A stretch of 64,000 nt of DNA from Chitinophaga filiformis. GTDB taxonomy: Bacteria > Bacteroidota > Bacteroidia > Chitinophagales > Chitinophagaceae. The stretch lies in assembly GCF_023100805.1 (NCBI RefSeq), contig NZ_CP095855.1, forward strand, positions 744,001 through 808,000, read 5' to 3'. The position numbers were made by a program, and so were the translations under genes. The notes under the pieces are model-generated. The model was given only the letters and a program-made list of their open reading frames with translations, made no database searches and was not told where the DNA came from. Position 1 is the stretch's first letter. Each line of letters opens with the position of its first letter. Shown in pieces: positions 37,561 through 46,100 of the stretch.

Positions 37561-37935
37561 CTAGACCCCGGCAGTATATTTTTCACGGGAGGCATGGATT
37601 CCGTCCATATGCGCATCCGCCCATTCAGCCAGTCCTTCCAGATGAGGCAACAAGGAGTACCCTCTTTCCGTAAGGCTGTACTCTACCTTGGGAGGTATCT
37701 CCGCATATACTTTGCGAACCACCAATCCATCTGCCTCCAGGATCTTAAGTGTGACGGTCAGCATCTTCTGAGAAATATCCCCGATCCCATGATGCAGTTG
37801 ATTGAAACGCATGGTACCTTCTTTGCCCAACACGAGAATGATCAGCATAGACCATTTGTCGCCTAAACGGTCCAGTACATTCCTTACCGGACAATTGCCT
37901 CCACCGGAGGTACGATATTTTTTCAAAAAATCCAT
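37561..37935 (-). CDS. HxlR family transcriptional regulator
   Basis: A 124-residue winged-helix regulator. It has the family opening CPVRNVLDRLGDKWSMLIIL with its conserved Cys, then RFNQLHHGIGDISQKMLTVT and VEYSLTERGYSLLPHL. It is divergent from an NmrA-like oxidoreductase gene 153 bases away. HxlR/NmrA pairs of this kind commonly respond to electrophiles or aldehydes; the inducer here is not known. Confidence 0.91.
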   Translation of the reverse strand: MDFLKKYRTSGGGNCPVRNVLDRLGDKWSMLIILVLGKEGTMRFNQLHHGIGDISQKMLTVTLKILEADGLVVRKVYAEIPPKVEYSLTERGYSLLPHLEGLAEWADAHMDGIHASREKYTAGV

Positions 37936-38022
37936 CGTCTTAATAAATTGATAATCAATAATAGTTACGCCTGGGTAAGCACCATACCGCCCGGTGCCTT
38001 CTTGTCAGTCATTTTCCCGCGG

Positions 38023-38066
38023 CTTACTTTTGACTTACTAAAAGTAAGTAAAAGTAATAAAGTAAG
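38023..38066. promoter_or_regulatory. AGTAAG/CTTACT repeat cluster, candidate HxlR operator
   Basis: ACTTACTAAAAGTAAGT (38033-38049) is a palindrome with 7-bp arms and a 3-base centre. It is flanked by CTTACTTTT (38023-38031), AAAAGTAA (38050-38057) and AAAGTAAG (38059-38066). The cluster lies 23 bases before the start of the divergent reductase gene. Confidence 0.6.
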
Positions 38067-38088
38067 TAATACAGTAAACTAAAGCACA

Positions 38089-38967
38089 ATGGGAAAAATA
38101 TTAATAACAGGCGTAACAGGACATCTAGGCCGTATCGTATTAGACAAATTGCTCACTAAGGTACCCGCTTCCGGCGTAAAGGTATTAGTACGTGACGAAG
38201 CAAAAGCAGCCCCTTTCAGGCAACTGGGTGTTGAAGTGGCAATAGGCAGCTACGACGACAAAGCATCGCTCATAGCAGCTTTTAAAGATGTTGACAAGCT
38301 GTATTTCGTATCCGGCAGTGATACCGCTGCCAGGGGCCGGCAACATGAAAATGTTGTAAATGCAGCGGTGGAAGCAAAAGTAGGACATGTGGTATACACC
38401 AGTTTCCAGCGGAAGAACGAAACAAGCACATCTTCCATCTATTTTATTGCATCCACTCACCTGCTGACAGAAAACCTGTTGAAATCATCCGGGCTGAAAT
38501 ACACCATTCTTAAACATGGTATATATACCGAGATGATCCCGATCTTCGTCGGAGATAAAATATTTGAAACCGGTGTTATTTTCCAGCCGGGAGGGGAAGG
38601 AAGAACCGCCTATGCGCTGCGCAGCGATCTGGCAGAAGCAGCTGTAGCAGTATTGACAGGGCAGGGGCATGAAAATAAGAGCTATGAACTGACCGGACCT
38701 GAAGCGGTGTCTTATGCCGAAATAGCAGCAAAGATCTCTGCTATTACCGGCAAGAATGTTTCTTATGTATCACCCACTCCGGAGGTATTTACCGCCGAAC
38801 TCACAAAAGCAGGCGTACCGTCAGAGTACATCGGATTATTTGCAGGATTTAGCGTGGCAAATAAAGAAGGCGAGTTTGCAAGTGTGTCCTCTGACCTGGA
38901 AAAGCTGATCGGCAGAAAGGGTGGGAGCGTAGAGGCCTACCTGCAACAGGTATACGGAGGCAAATAA
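38089..38967 (+). CDS. NmrA/QOR2-like NAD(P)H-binding oxidoreductase
   Basis: A 292-residue atypical SDR. The N terminus MGKILITGVTGHLGRIVLDK carries the GxxGxxG nucleotide-binding motif. Later segments (VYTSFQRKNETSTSSIYFIA and the NmrA-type C terminus) match NmrA-like quinone oxidoreductases, which reduce quinones or sense the NADP state. It is divergently transcribed from the HxlR gene that probably controls it. Confidence 0.88.
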   Translation: MGKILITGVTGHLGRIVLDKLLTKVPASGVKVLVRDEAKAAPFRQLGVEVAIGSYDDKASLIAAFKDVDKLYFVSGSDTAARGRQHENVVNAAVEAKVGHVVYTSFQRKNETSTSSIYFIASTHLLTENLLKSSGLKYTILKHGIYTEMIPIFVGDKIFETGVIFQPGGEGRTAYALRSDLAEAAVAVLTGQGHENKSYELTGPEAVSYAEIAAKISAITGKNVSYVSPTPEVFTAELTKAGVPSEYIGLFAGFSVANKEGEFASVSSDLEKLIGRKGGSVEAYLQQVYGGK

Positions 38968-39007
38968 TCGCCTGGGTAACAGCATACAGAGAACTGTGAA
39001 TAAGTGG

Positions 39008-39040
39008 GTACCTCGTTTAACAAACGGGGTACTTTTTTAT
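39008..39040 (+). terminator. Rho-independent terminator of the NmrA-like gene
   Basis: GTACCTCGTTT (39008-39018) pairs with AAACGGGGTAC (39022-39032) around a 3-base loop, followed by a run of T. Confidence 0.82.
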
Positions 39041-39224
39041 TTTGTAGAGTGTGGGGATTGGGGAACGTCATTCACCACTATCAGCACTTTCCGGGTTAAC
39101 AGTTTCCCCAGGAGCGCCTTCCTGTCTTACACCTTCTTCTTCAATTCAAGTGGCGTAATTTTTCATGCTTTCGTAATCGGAAGTCTGTTTGATTATAATT
39201 ATGTACCAAAACATGTATCAAATG

Positions 39225-39259
39225 AAAAAAGGCTTTCAGCCGATCAGCTGAAAGCCTTT
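39225..39259 (-). terminator. Terminator of the tRNA gene
   Basis: On the minus strand a 13-bp perfect stem (arms at 39228-39240 and 39247-39259) with a 6-base loop is followed by six T (39230-39225). It lies 9 bases past the tRNA 3' end. Confidence 0.88.
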
Positions 39260-39268
39260 ACCATTTCG

Positions 39269-39342
39269 TGGTCCCACCAGGGCATGATCCTGGGACCCCC
39301 TGATTATGAGTCAGGTGCTCTAACCAACTGAGCTATAGGACC
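39269..39342 (-). tRNA. tRNA with CAU anticodon (elongator Met or Ile2)
   Basis: The minus strand folds into a full cloverleaf of 74 bases. The acceptor stem GGTCCTA pairs with TGGGACC. The D arm is AGCTCAGTTGGTTAGAGC. The anticodon stem CCTGA/TCAGG encloses the loop CTCATAA with anticodon CAT. The T stem is CCAGG/CCTGG. CCA is not encoded. The T-loop reads ATCATGC rather than the canonical TTCRANY. Its A54-T58 looks like a swap of the usual T54-A58. Elongator Met is more likely than Ile2, but sequence alone does not settle it. The acceptor stem does not look like an initiator. Confidence 0.92.
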
Positions 39343-39496
39343 TGTTCTTTGCAGAACAAATATTTTGAAACTTTCTCGTGGGTTCCCTTTTTCAGGGAGG
39401 GCAAAATTAATTATTTTTTATTCAATTAACCAATCATTCCTGATTTTTTTATTTCCGCCATATAAATTTGCACTTTCTCATTCAGCAGTTCATACA

Positions 39497-40111
39497 ATGA
39501 AAGGTATTAAACACATCATCTTCGATCTGGGCGGAGTTATTATCAATCTTGATTACCAGCTGACTTACAAGGCATTTGAAGCCCTTGGGGTAAAAGAGTT
39601 CACCAGTTTGTACAATCAGTTTTCATTAACCACGGTGTTTAACGATCTGGAGACTGGCAAGATTGAACCGGAAGTATTTCTAAATGAGATGCAGCGACAC
39701 ACGGCACCGGGTACCACTCATCAGCAGATCATTGATGCATGGAATGCAATGCTGCTGGATTTTCCTTTACGCAGATTGCAGATATTACAGCAGTTAAGGC
39801 AACATTATGGCATATACCTGTTAAGCAATACGAATGCGATCCACCTGGAGGCCTTTAATAAAATATTACAGGACAGCAGGGGAATTCCTTCACTGGCATC
39901 TTTCTTTGATAAAGCTTATTATTCTCACCTGATCGGGTTACGTAAGCCGGAGAAGGAGGCATATCAGTTTGTGCTGGATGAGAATGGCCTGGATCCTGCG
40001 GAGACATTATTTATAGATGACACGCTTCCTAATATTGAAGGCGCCAAAGTTGTTGGCATACAAACAATTCATCTCCTGCCGCCTAAGACGATAGCAGATA
40101 TCTTCAGGTAA
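39497..40111 (+). CDS. HAD superfamily phosphatase (subfamily IA)
   Basis: A 204-residue haloacid dehalogenase-like hydrolase. The start MKGIKHIIFDLGGVI at 39497 is chosen over an upstream in-frame ATG. Motif 1 is FDLGGVIINLD, where Gly replaces the second motif-1 Asp as in many epoxide-hydrolase-like HADs. Motif 2 is LLSNTN, motif 3 has the Lys of GLRKPEKEAY, and motif 4 is LFIDDTLPNIEGA. The substrate is unknown. Confidence 0.9.
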   Translation: MKGIKHIIFDLGGVIINLDYQLTYKAFEALGVKEFTSLYNQFSLTTVFNDLETGKIEPEVFLNEMQRHTAPGTTHQQIIDAWNAMLLDFPLRRLQILQQLRQHYGIYLLSNTNAIHLEAFNKILQDSRGIPSLASFFDKAYYSHLIGLRKPEKEAYQFVLDENGLDPAETLFIDDTLPNIEGAKVVGIQTIHLLPPKTIADIFR

Positions 40112-40120
40112 CAGTGAAGA

Positions 40121-40372
40121 CTATTTGATTTCTTCAAAATCCAGGTAATCGCCCTTGTCCGCTTTTTTAGGAGCGGTGTGTTGTTGTTGTGCCTGGGCTG
40201 CCTGTCTCTGTGCTTGTTCCTGTTGCTGGTATTGGCGACGGAGGTGTTCCTGGATATCTCCCATCTGTCTGCGTACATGTTTGGTTGACTGATACACAGG
40301 CACGATGAAGTCAAATACAAATTTGTACAGCAACCAGAACACAAATGCTAAAAATGCGTATTTCAGTATCAT
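40121..40372 (-). CDS. DUF4834-type membrane-anchored protein
   Basis: An 83-residue protein with one N-terminal helix (YAFLAFVFWLLYKFVFDFIV) followed by a glutamine-rich tail (QYQQQEQAQRQAAQAQQQ) and a C-terminal KGDYLDFEEIK. This is the pattern of the Bacteroidota DUF4834 family. The function is not known. Confidence 0.75.
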   Translation of the reverse strand: MILKYAFLAFVFWLLYKFVFDFIVPVYQSTKHVRRQMGDIQEHLRRQYQQQEQAQRQAAQAQQQHTAPKKADKGDYLDFEEIK

Positions 40373-40462
40373 GCAACAAATTTAGCGGTTAATCTGCTTT
40401 CCGGACAGAGAAAATCCGGCCTTTAGGTTTTCTTTAACAGCCGGAAAGACACACCAACCAGG

Positions 40463-40807
40463 TTATAAACCTAACAATGCCGCGGTTTGAAGGGCGGCCT
40501 TTTTATTGTACTCCCAGGCCAGTTTACGATAGTTGATTGCATCAACAATAGTACCGATCCAGCACAATCCTACTGTTAATATATATAATATGCCCATACC
40601 GATCTGATTGATCAGGAAGCGATGGATACCTGCGGGGCCAATCAGTCCGACAAGGCAGCAGATGAGAATAACCTGTGGATCCTTTCTCCGGCCCTCATAA
40701 ACAGCCAGGAAACGCTGGCGGGTTTCAATGGAGTAATCGCGGGTAAGTTCCTGCAGCCATAGGAGTTCTTCCTGTTCAATACCCGGTAAGCTGATAAAGT
40801 CTGTCAT
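40463..40807 (-). CDS. TM2 domain-containing membrane protein
   Basis: A 114-residue protein. A cytoplasmic N-terminal segment is followed by two membrane helices of the TM2 type (ILICCLVGLIGPAGIHRFLI, then GILYILTVGLCWIGTIVDAI with the conserved W...D). Its ATG overlaps the stop of the DUF2752 gene by 4 bases, so the two are translated together. Confidence 0.88.
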   Translation of the reverse strand: MTDFISLPGIEQEELLWLQELTRDYSIETRQRFLAVYEGRRKDPQVILICCLVGLIGPAGIHRFLINQIGMGILYILTVGLCWIGTIVDAINYRKLAWEYNKKAALQTAALLGL

Positions 40808-41121
40808 GTATAGTGGTTTTTAAGTTCCGCAAAAGATTGCCATTGCAGCCTGGCGAGCTGGAAGGTCCGGTATGTTAATATTAATAATGCGAACGGTCCC
40901 AGAGGGTGGCTTTTCAGAGAGGCCCTCCATTCCCCATGCAACAAATAATGGATAGAATGTCCGAGGCCACACCCGGGGCACCAGGGTATTCCTATTCTTT
41001 TTAAGATGCACAAACTTGCCTCGCCAGTTGGCGAGGGATGCATAAAAAACAGCAACAGCAAGGCCGTCGGCCACATGATCAACTCTATATTAATATGTTG
41101 TATGTATGCTTTAATCTGCAT
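40804..41121 (-). CDS. DUF2752 membrane protein
   Basis: A 105-residue membrane protein with the family's Cys motif PWCPGCGLGHSIHYLLHG and two to three hydrophobic segments. It overlaps the TM2-domain gene by 4 bases. DUF2752 and TM2 genes are commonly neighbours; the role is unknown. Confidence 0.85.
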   Translation of the reverse strand: MQIKAYIQHINIELIMWPTALLLLFFMHPSPTGEASLCILKRIGIPWCPGCGLGHSIHYLLHGEWRASLKSHPLGPFALLILTYRTFQLARLQWQSFAELKNHYT

Positions 41122-41241
41122 GTTTCGTATCTGGGGCGCAGTTATTATTATTTTTTAAAATCTGTGCGGACAGGGCGTTTTCTCCGGGTGAAATTATTTC
41201 GTACAAGTTAAAGAAAATGTTCTTGGATCAAAATAAAATCC

Positions 41242-41249
41242 TAATTTTG
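41242..41249 (+). promoter_or_regulatory. -7 element of the rimP-nusA-infB operon
   Basis: TAATTTTG matches TAnnTTTG. A TTG at 41223-41225 is 16 bases upstream, shorter than the usual spacing. The implied transcript start near 41256 leaves a leader of about 48 bases before the ATG at 41304. Confidence 0.5.
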
Positions 41250-41270
41250 CATAGGAAAATGATACTAATG

Positions 41271-41303
41271 AAGGGGACTGAGCGGTCCCCTTCTCGTTTT
41301 TTT
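41271..41303 (+). terminator. Terminator-like hairpin in the leader of rimP
   Basis: AAGGGGAC (41271-41278) and GTCCCCTT (41285-41292) form an 8-bp stem with a 6-base loop. Seven consecutive T follow (41297-41303) and end directly at the A of the rimP ATG. It has the form of a rho-independent terminator placed inside the leader, so it could act as an attenuator or as a translation-blocking hairpin. Confidence 0.75.
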
Positions 41304-41768
41304 ATGGCAAATGAACAAGTGATAACAAACATCCGGGACCTGGCAGCAGAAATGCTTGCACCTTATCCGGAATACTTCGTAGTAGATGTGCGGATAAAGC
41401 CCACAAACAACGTAAAACTCTTTGTAGACGGGGATAATGGCGTACCGGTAGATAAGCTGGTCGCATTTAACCGGAACCTGTACACCAGGCTTGAAGGTGC
41501 CAATTTGTTCCCAGACAACGATTTTTCCCTGGAAGTATCCTCTCCCGGACTGGACGAGCCGCTGAAACTTCACCGTCAATACGTTAAGAACATTGGTCGT
41601 AAAGTAGCTGTTACTTTATTGGATAACTCCGAAAAAGAGGGTACGCTGCTGGCTATTACGGAAGAAAAGGTGACGATTGAAGAGCTGATTGGCAAGAAAA
41701 AAGAGAAAAAAACAACTGAAATAAATTTAAATGAAATCAAGCACACGAAGGTGTGCATCGTGTTTTAA
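41304..41768 (+). CDS. rimP: Ribosome maturation factor RimP
   Basis: RimP assists assembly of the 30S subunit. The start is ATG 41304 (MANEQVITNIRDLAAEMLAP), because the upstream in-frame extension crosses the leader hairpin. The 154-residue protein shows LFVDGDNGVPVDKLVAFNRN, DFSLEVSSPGLDEPLKLHRQ and the C-terminal SH3-like part. The order rimP-nusA-infB is conserved in bacteria. Confidence 0.94.
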   Translation: MANEQVITNIRDLAAEMLAPYPEYFVVDVRIKPTNNVKLFVDGDNGVPVDKLVAFNRNLYTRLEGANLFPDNDFSLEVSSPGLDEPLKLHRQYVKNIGRKVAVTLLDNSEKEGTLLAITEEKVTIEELIGKKKEKKTTEINLNEIKHTKVCIVF

Positions 41769-41790
41769 AATATAATAATATAACCGAAAC

Positions 41791-43038
41791 ATGGCTAGTA
41801 TTAACCTGATTGAGTCATTCACGGAGTTTAAGGAAGCGGAAAACATTGACCGTCCTACGTTGATGAAAGTGTTGGAAGACGTGTTCAAAACTCTTCTCCG
41901 TAAAAAGTATGGCTCTGATGAGAATTTTGACGTGATTGTAAATACTGAGAAGGGTGACCTGGAAATTTTACGCCGCCGTACCATTGTAGCAGATGGTGAG
42001 GTAGAGGACGATAATGCCCAGATTGCTTATTCGGAAGCCATTTTAGTTGAACCAGACTATCAGGTAGGAGAGGACCTTTACGAGGAAGTGGAGATCATGG
42101 ATTTTGGCCGCAGGGCCATCCTGGCTGCAAAGCAGACACTTTCTGCCCGTATCGGCGACCTTAAAAAGAACATTCTTGTAAAGAAATATGCTGACCGTGT
42201 AGGAGAAATTGTAACGGGTGAAGTTTACCAGGTATGGAAAAAAGAAGTTTTATTGCTTGATGATGAAAGGAATGAGTTAATTTTACCTAAATCTGAACAA
42301 ATTCCTACCGATTATTTCAAGAAAGGGGAAAATGTAAGGGCAGTAGTGAAAAAAGTGGAGATGAAGAATAATGCTCCGCTTATCATTCTTTCCCGCACCC
42401 ATCCGACCTTCCTGGCTAAATTGCTGGAAATTGAAGTTCCCGAGATCTTTGACGGCCTTATCGTGATCAAGAAAATCGTACGCGAACCTGGAGAAAGAGC
42501 TAAAGTGGCTGTTGAATCCTATGACGACCGCATTGACCCTGTCGGCGCCTGCGTAGGTATGAAGGGAAGTCGTATACATGGAATTGTGCGCGAGCTGCGT
42601 AACGAAAACATAGATATCATCAACTATACCTCTAATATACAATTGTTGATCCAGCGTGCCCTGACGCCCGCAAGGATCAGCCGTATGGAAGTGGATAATG
42701 ATAATAAATATGCTTCTGTTTTCCTCAAAGCAGATCAGGTGTCCCTGGCAATCGGTAAAAAAGGTGTCAATATCAAACTGGCCTGCGAATTGACGGGTTA
42801 TGAGATTGATGTCTTCCGTGATGAAGAGCAGGAACAGGCTGAATATGACATTGACCTGGGAGAATTCTCCGATGAAATCGAAGAATGGGTACTGGACGAA
42901 CTCAAACGTATTGGTTGCGACACTGCCCGCAGTGTACTTGACCTGACGGTAGAGGAACTGGTACGCCGCTCAGACCTTGAAGAGGAAACTGTAAGCGAGG
43001 TAAGAAGAATACTACAGGAGGAATTTGATAAAGAGTAG
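41791..43038 (+). CDS. nusA: Transcription termination/antitermination factor NusA
   Basis: The 415-residue RNA polymerase-binding factor has an N-terminal polymerase-binding domain, an S1 domain (about 130-200; GEIVTGEVYQVWKKEVLLLD) and two KH domains (VGACVGMKGSRIHGIVRELR; VSLAIGKKGVNIKLACELTG). A short helical C-terminal region follows. It is shorter than the E. coli protein, lacking its two acidic repeats, which is usual outside Proteobacteria. It lies 22 bases after rimP. Confidence 0.97.
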   Translation: MASINLIESFTEFKEAENIDRPTLMKVLEDVFKTLLRKKYGSDENFDVIVNTEKGDLEILRRRTIVADGEVEDDNAQIAYSEAILVEPDYQVGEDLYEEVEIMDFGRRAILAAKQTLSARIGDLKKNILVKKYADRVGEIVTGEVYQVWKKEVLLLDDERNELILPKSEQIPTDYFKKGENVRAVVKKVEMKNNAPLIILSRTHPTFLAKLLEIEVPEIFDGLIVIKKIVREPGERAKVAVESYDDRIDPVGACVGMKGSRIHGIVRELRNENIDIINYTSNIQLLIQRALTPARISRMEVDNDNKYASVFLKADQVSLAIGKKGVNIKLACELTGYEIDVFRDEEQEQAEYDIDLGEFSDEIEEWVLDELKRIGCDTARSVLDLTVEELVRRSDLEEETVSEVRRILQEEFDKE

Positions 43039-43119
43039 GTTCACACCACAACTTCCCCGGGATGTGGGCTTGCTCGACAGAAAGTATTTTTTAGTTATTG
43101 TTAATTGTTAAAAAGGAGT

Positions 43120-43135
43120 CCCGTTAGCTAACGGG
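43120..43135. promoter_or_regulatory. 16-bp palindrome between nusA and infB
   Basis: CCCGTTAGCTAACGGG is perfectly self-complementary and is preceded by AAAAAGGAGT. It lies 28 bases before the infB ATG in a 124-base intercistronic gap. It may be an RNA processing or translational control hairpin. Confidence 0.5.
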
Positions 43136-43162
43136 AAAAATGGGGAGGCCCGAGATTACAAT

Positions 43163-46100
43163 ATGCCTGAAGTAACAAACAACACGCCACGATTGCTGGC
43201 TGCAGCGAAGGAGTTCAATATTGGTAAGGAAACCCTGATCGATTTCCTTGCTAATAAGGGCTATGACATGGGGGGCTTTGGCTCACCCAATGCCCGTCTT
43301 ACGTCCCAGATGTATGCAGCATTGCAGTCCGAGTTCCAGCAGGACAAGGCTAACAAACGCAAAAGCGATCAGATAGCCCTGCCTAAAGGAAGTGTGTTAG
43401 ATGCAATGAAGAAGAAAGAGAAGGAAGAAGCAGAGGCAGCAGCCAAGAAGAAAGAAGCAACTCCTAAAGAGGAACCCACACCCGCGGTCGCAGTTGAAGC
43501 GCCTAAACCCGAACCAAAACCAGAACCACGGCCGGAGCCTAAAGCAGAGCCTAAGCCCGAACCTAAACCGGAGCCAAAGCCTGAGCCTAAACCCGAGCCT
43601 AAACCAGTTCCGGTGGCGGAAGAAAAACCTGTTGTTAAAACAGAAGAGGCTCCTAAAGAACCCGTCGTAGCTCCTCAACAGCCTGTTGCTGAGAAAACGC
43701 CGCCTGTGCAGACACAACCGGAAACTCCGGAAGTTATAAAAACAGACGCCCCCAGGATCAATGGCCCGAAAGTCGTGGCCACTATCGACCTGGATGCGCT
43801 GAATAAACCTAAAAGACCTCCTGCACCACCGGCATCATTCAAAAAGCCGGAACAGGAGGAGAAACCAGTTGTTGCAAAACAACCGGAACCTACCGCCAGC
43901 GAAAAGGAAAGGCCGAAAGAACCTGTTCCGCAGCCGCAGGCACAACCGCAACCCGTTGCACAGCAACAGCCTCCGGTAGAAGCAGCCAAACCTGCACAAC
44001 CTGAAGCGAAACCGCAGCAACCCGTTCAGCCAGTACAAAACGTACAACCAGTACAAGAAGTAAAAACAACGGCACCTGCTGCTGAAAAACCTGCTGTCCC
44101 CGCTGTGGAAGAGAAACAAGCGCCGGCAGCCGAAAAACCGGCAGCTGCTCAGGAAAAAACAAAAGAACCGGCAGAGGCGAAAGAACAAACCGCACAGAAA
44201 CCGGCCGCACAGCATATGGACGAAGTTGCAGCAGACATTGCATCAGACCAGGATGATAACGGAGGAACTGCCGTTATTGAAAATATACAGGCCGAAAAAC
44301 TCACCGGTCCTAAAGTGATCGGAAAAATTGAGTTGCCTGTACATTCAGAAAGACGCGACAATAAGGGTAACAGTAATTTCAACCGCGGTGGCGGCGGCAA
44401 TAATAACAATGCCGACAACAACCGCAAGCGGAAACGTATTATAGTTGAAAAGAAACCTGAACCTATTCAGCCAGGCGATCTTTCAAAAGGTGGTAACGCC
44501 GATAACCGTGGTCCCGGTAACCGCGGAGATTTCAACAGGGATAACCGTCCCGGCGGAAACCGCGACAATACCAACAGACCCAGCGGTCCTAGCAGACCAC
44601 ATGCTGCGCCTAACCGCGATGGCCGCCCGGGCGGACCAGGTGGTAACAGACCAGGCGGACAGCAACATGGCGGTGGAAACCGTCCAGGTGGTGGTCCGGG
44701 TGGTAACAGGCCAGGCGGACAACATGGTGGCAACAGACCAGGCGGTAACTTCGGTAACCGCCCCGGTGGTCAGGGTAACTTCAACCGTGATCGTGACCGC
44801 GACAGGAAACCTGAAGAAAAAGAAATCGATAAGAACGAGATCCAGAATAAGATCAAGGAAACCATGGCCAAAATGACAGGCGGTGGTAACCGGGGTAAGA
44901 ACACTAAAGCTAAACAACGCCGTGAAAAACGCCACGAGCTCGCTGAGCAGATGGCTAACCAGGGCGCTGAAAGCAACAAACTGCAGGTGACAGAGTTCGT
45001 ATCTGTAAGTGAACTCGCCAACCTGATGGATGTGAGCTTTGCGGAAGTGATCTCAAAATGTATGGGACTTGGTATCATGGTATCTATCAACCAGCGTCTG
45101 GACGCAGAGGTGATAGAACTGGTAGCAGGAGAGTTCGGTTACGAAGTAGAGTTCATCGGTGTAGACGACGCAGACGAGATCGAAGAAGAAGAAGTAGCAG
45201 ACAACGAGGAAGATCTGATCCCAAGAGCGCCTATTGTGACCATCATGGGTCACGTAGACCACGGTAAGACCTCCTTGCTTGACTATATCCGTAATGCGAA
45301 CGTAGTATCCGGTGAAGCAGGGGGTATCACCCAGCACATCGGTGCTTACCAGGTGGTTACCTCTTCCGGTAAAAAACTCACCTTCCTGGATACTCCGGGT
45401 CACGAGGCCTTTACCGCGATGCGTGCACGTGGTGCCAAAGTAGCGGATATCGCCATCATCGTGATCGCTGCAGATGACGCCATCATGCCACAGACACGTG
45501 AAGCGATCTCCCACTCACAGGCGGCCGGCCTGCCAATGGTATTCGCTATCAACAAAGTGGATAAAGACGGCGCTAATCCTGAAAAGATCAAAGAACAGCT
45601 GGCAGGTATGAACCTGTTGGTGGAAGACTGGGGTGGTAAATACCAAAGCCAGGAAATTTCTGCCAAGAGCGGTCTGAACATAGACGTCCTGCTGGAAAAA
45701 ATACTCCTGGAAGCTGAATTACTCGAACTGAAAGCTAACCCGAACAGGGAAGCTTCGGGTAGCGTGATTGAAGCCTCCCTCGATAAAGGCCGTGGTTATG
45801 TGGCTACCCTGCTGGTACAGAACGGTACCCTGCACCAGGGAGACACTATCGCCTCCGGTTCCCACTTCGGTAAGATCAAAGCAATGTTCAACGAACGCGG
45901 CCAGCGTGTTGACTCCGCAGGACCTTCCGCACCTGTACAGGTACTGGGTCTGAACGGTGCTCCGCAGGCAGGTGAGAAGTTCCGCATGTTTGAAGACGAA
46001 TCCGAAGCAAAAGAGATCGCTAACCGCCGTGCACAGATCATCCGTGAACAAGGTATCCGTACCAAGAAACACATCACACTGGATGAGATCGGACGCCGTC

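Noticed and set aside
38996..39331. Open frame of 111 codons on the plus strand
   Set aside because: It crosses the terminator of the NmrA-like gene, the tRNA terminator and most of the antisense tRNA, so it is not a gene.
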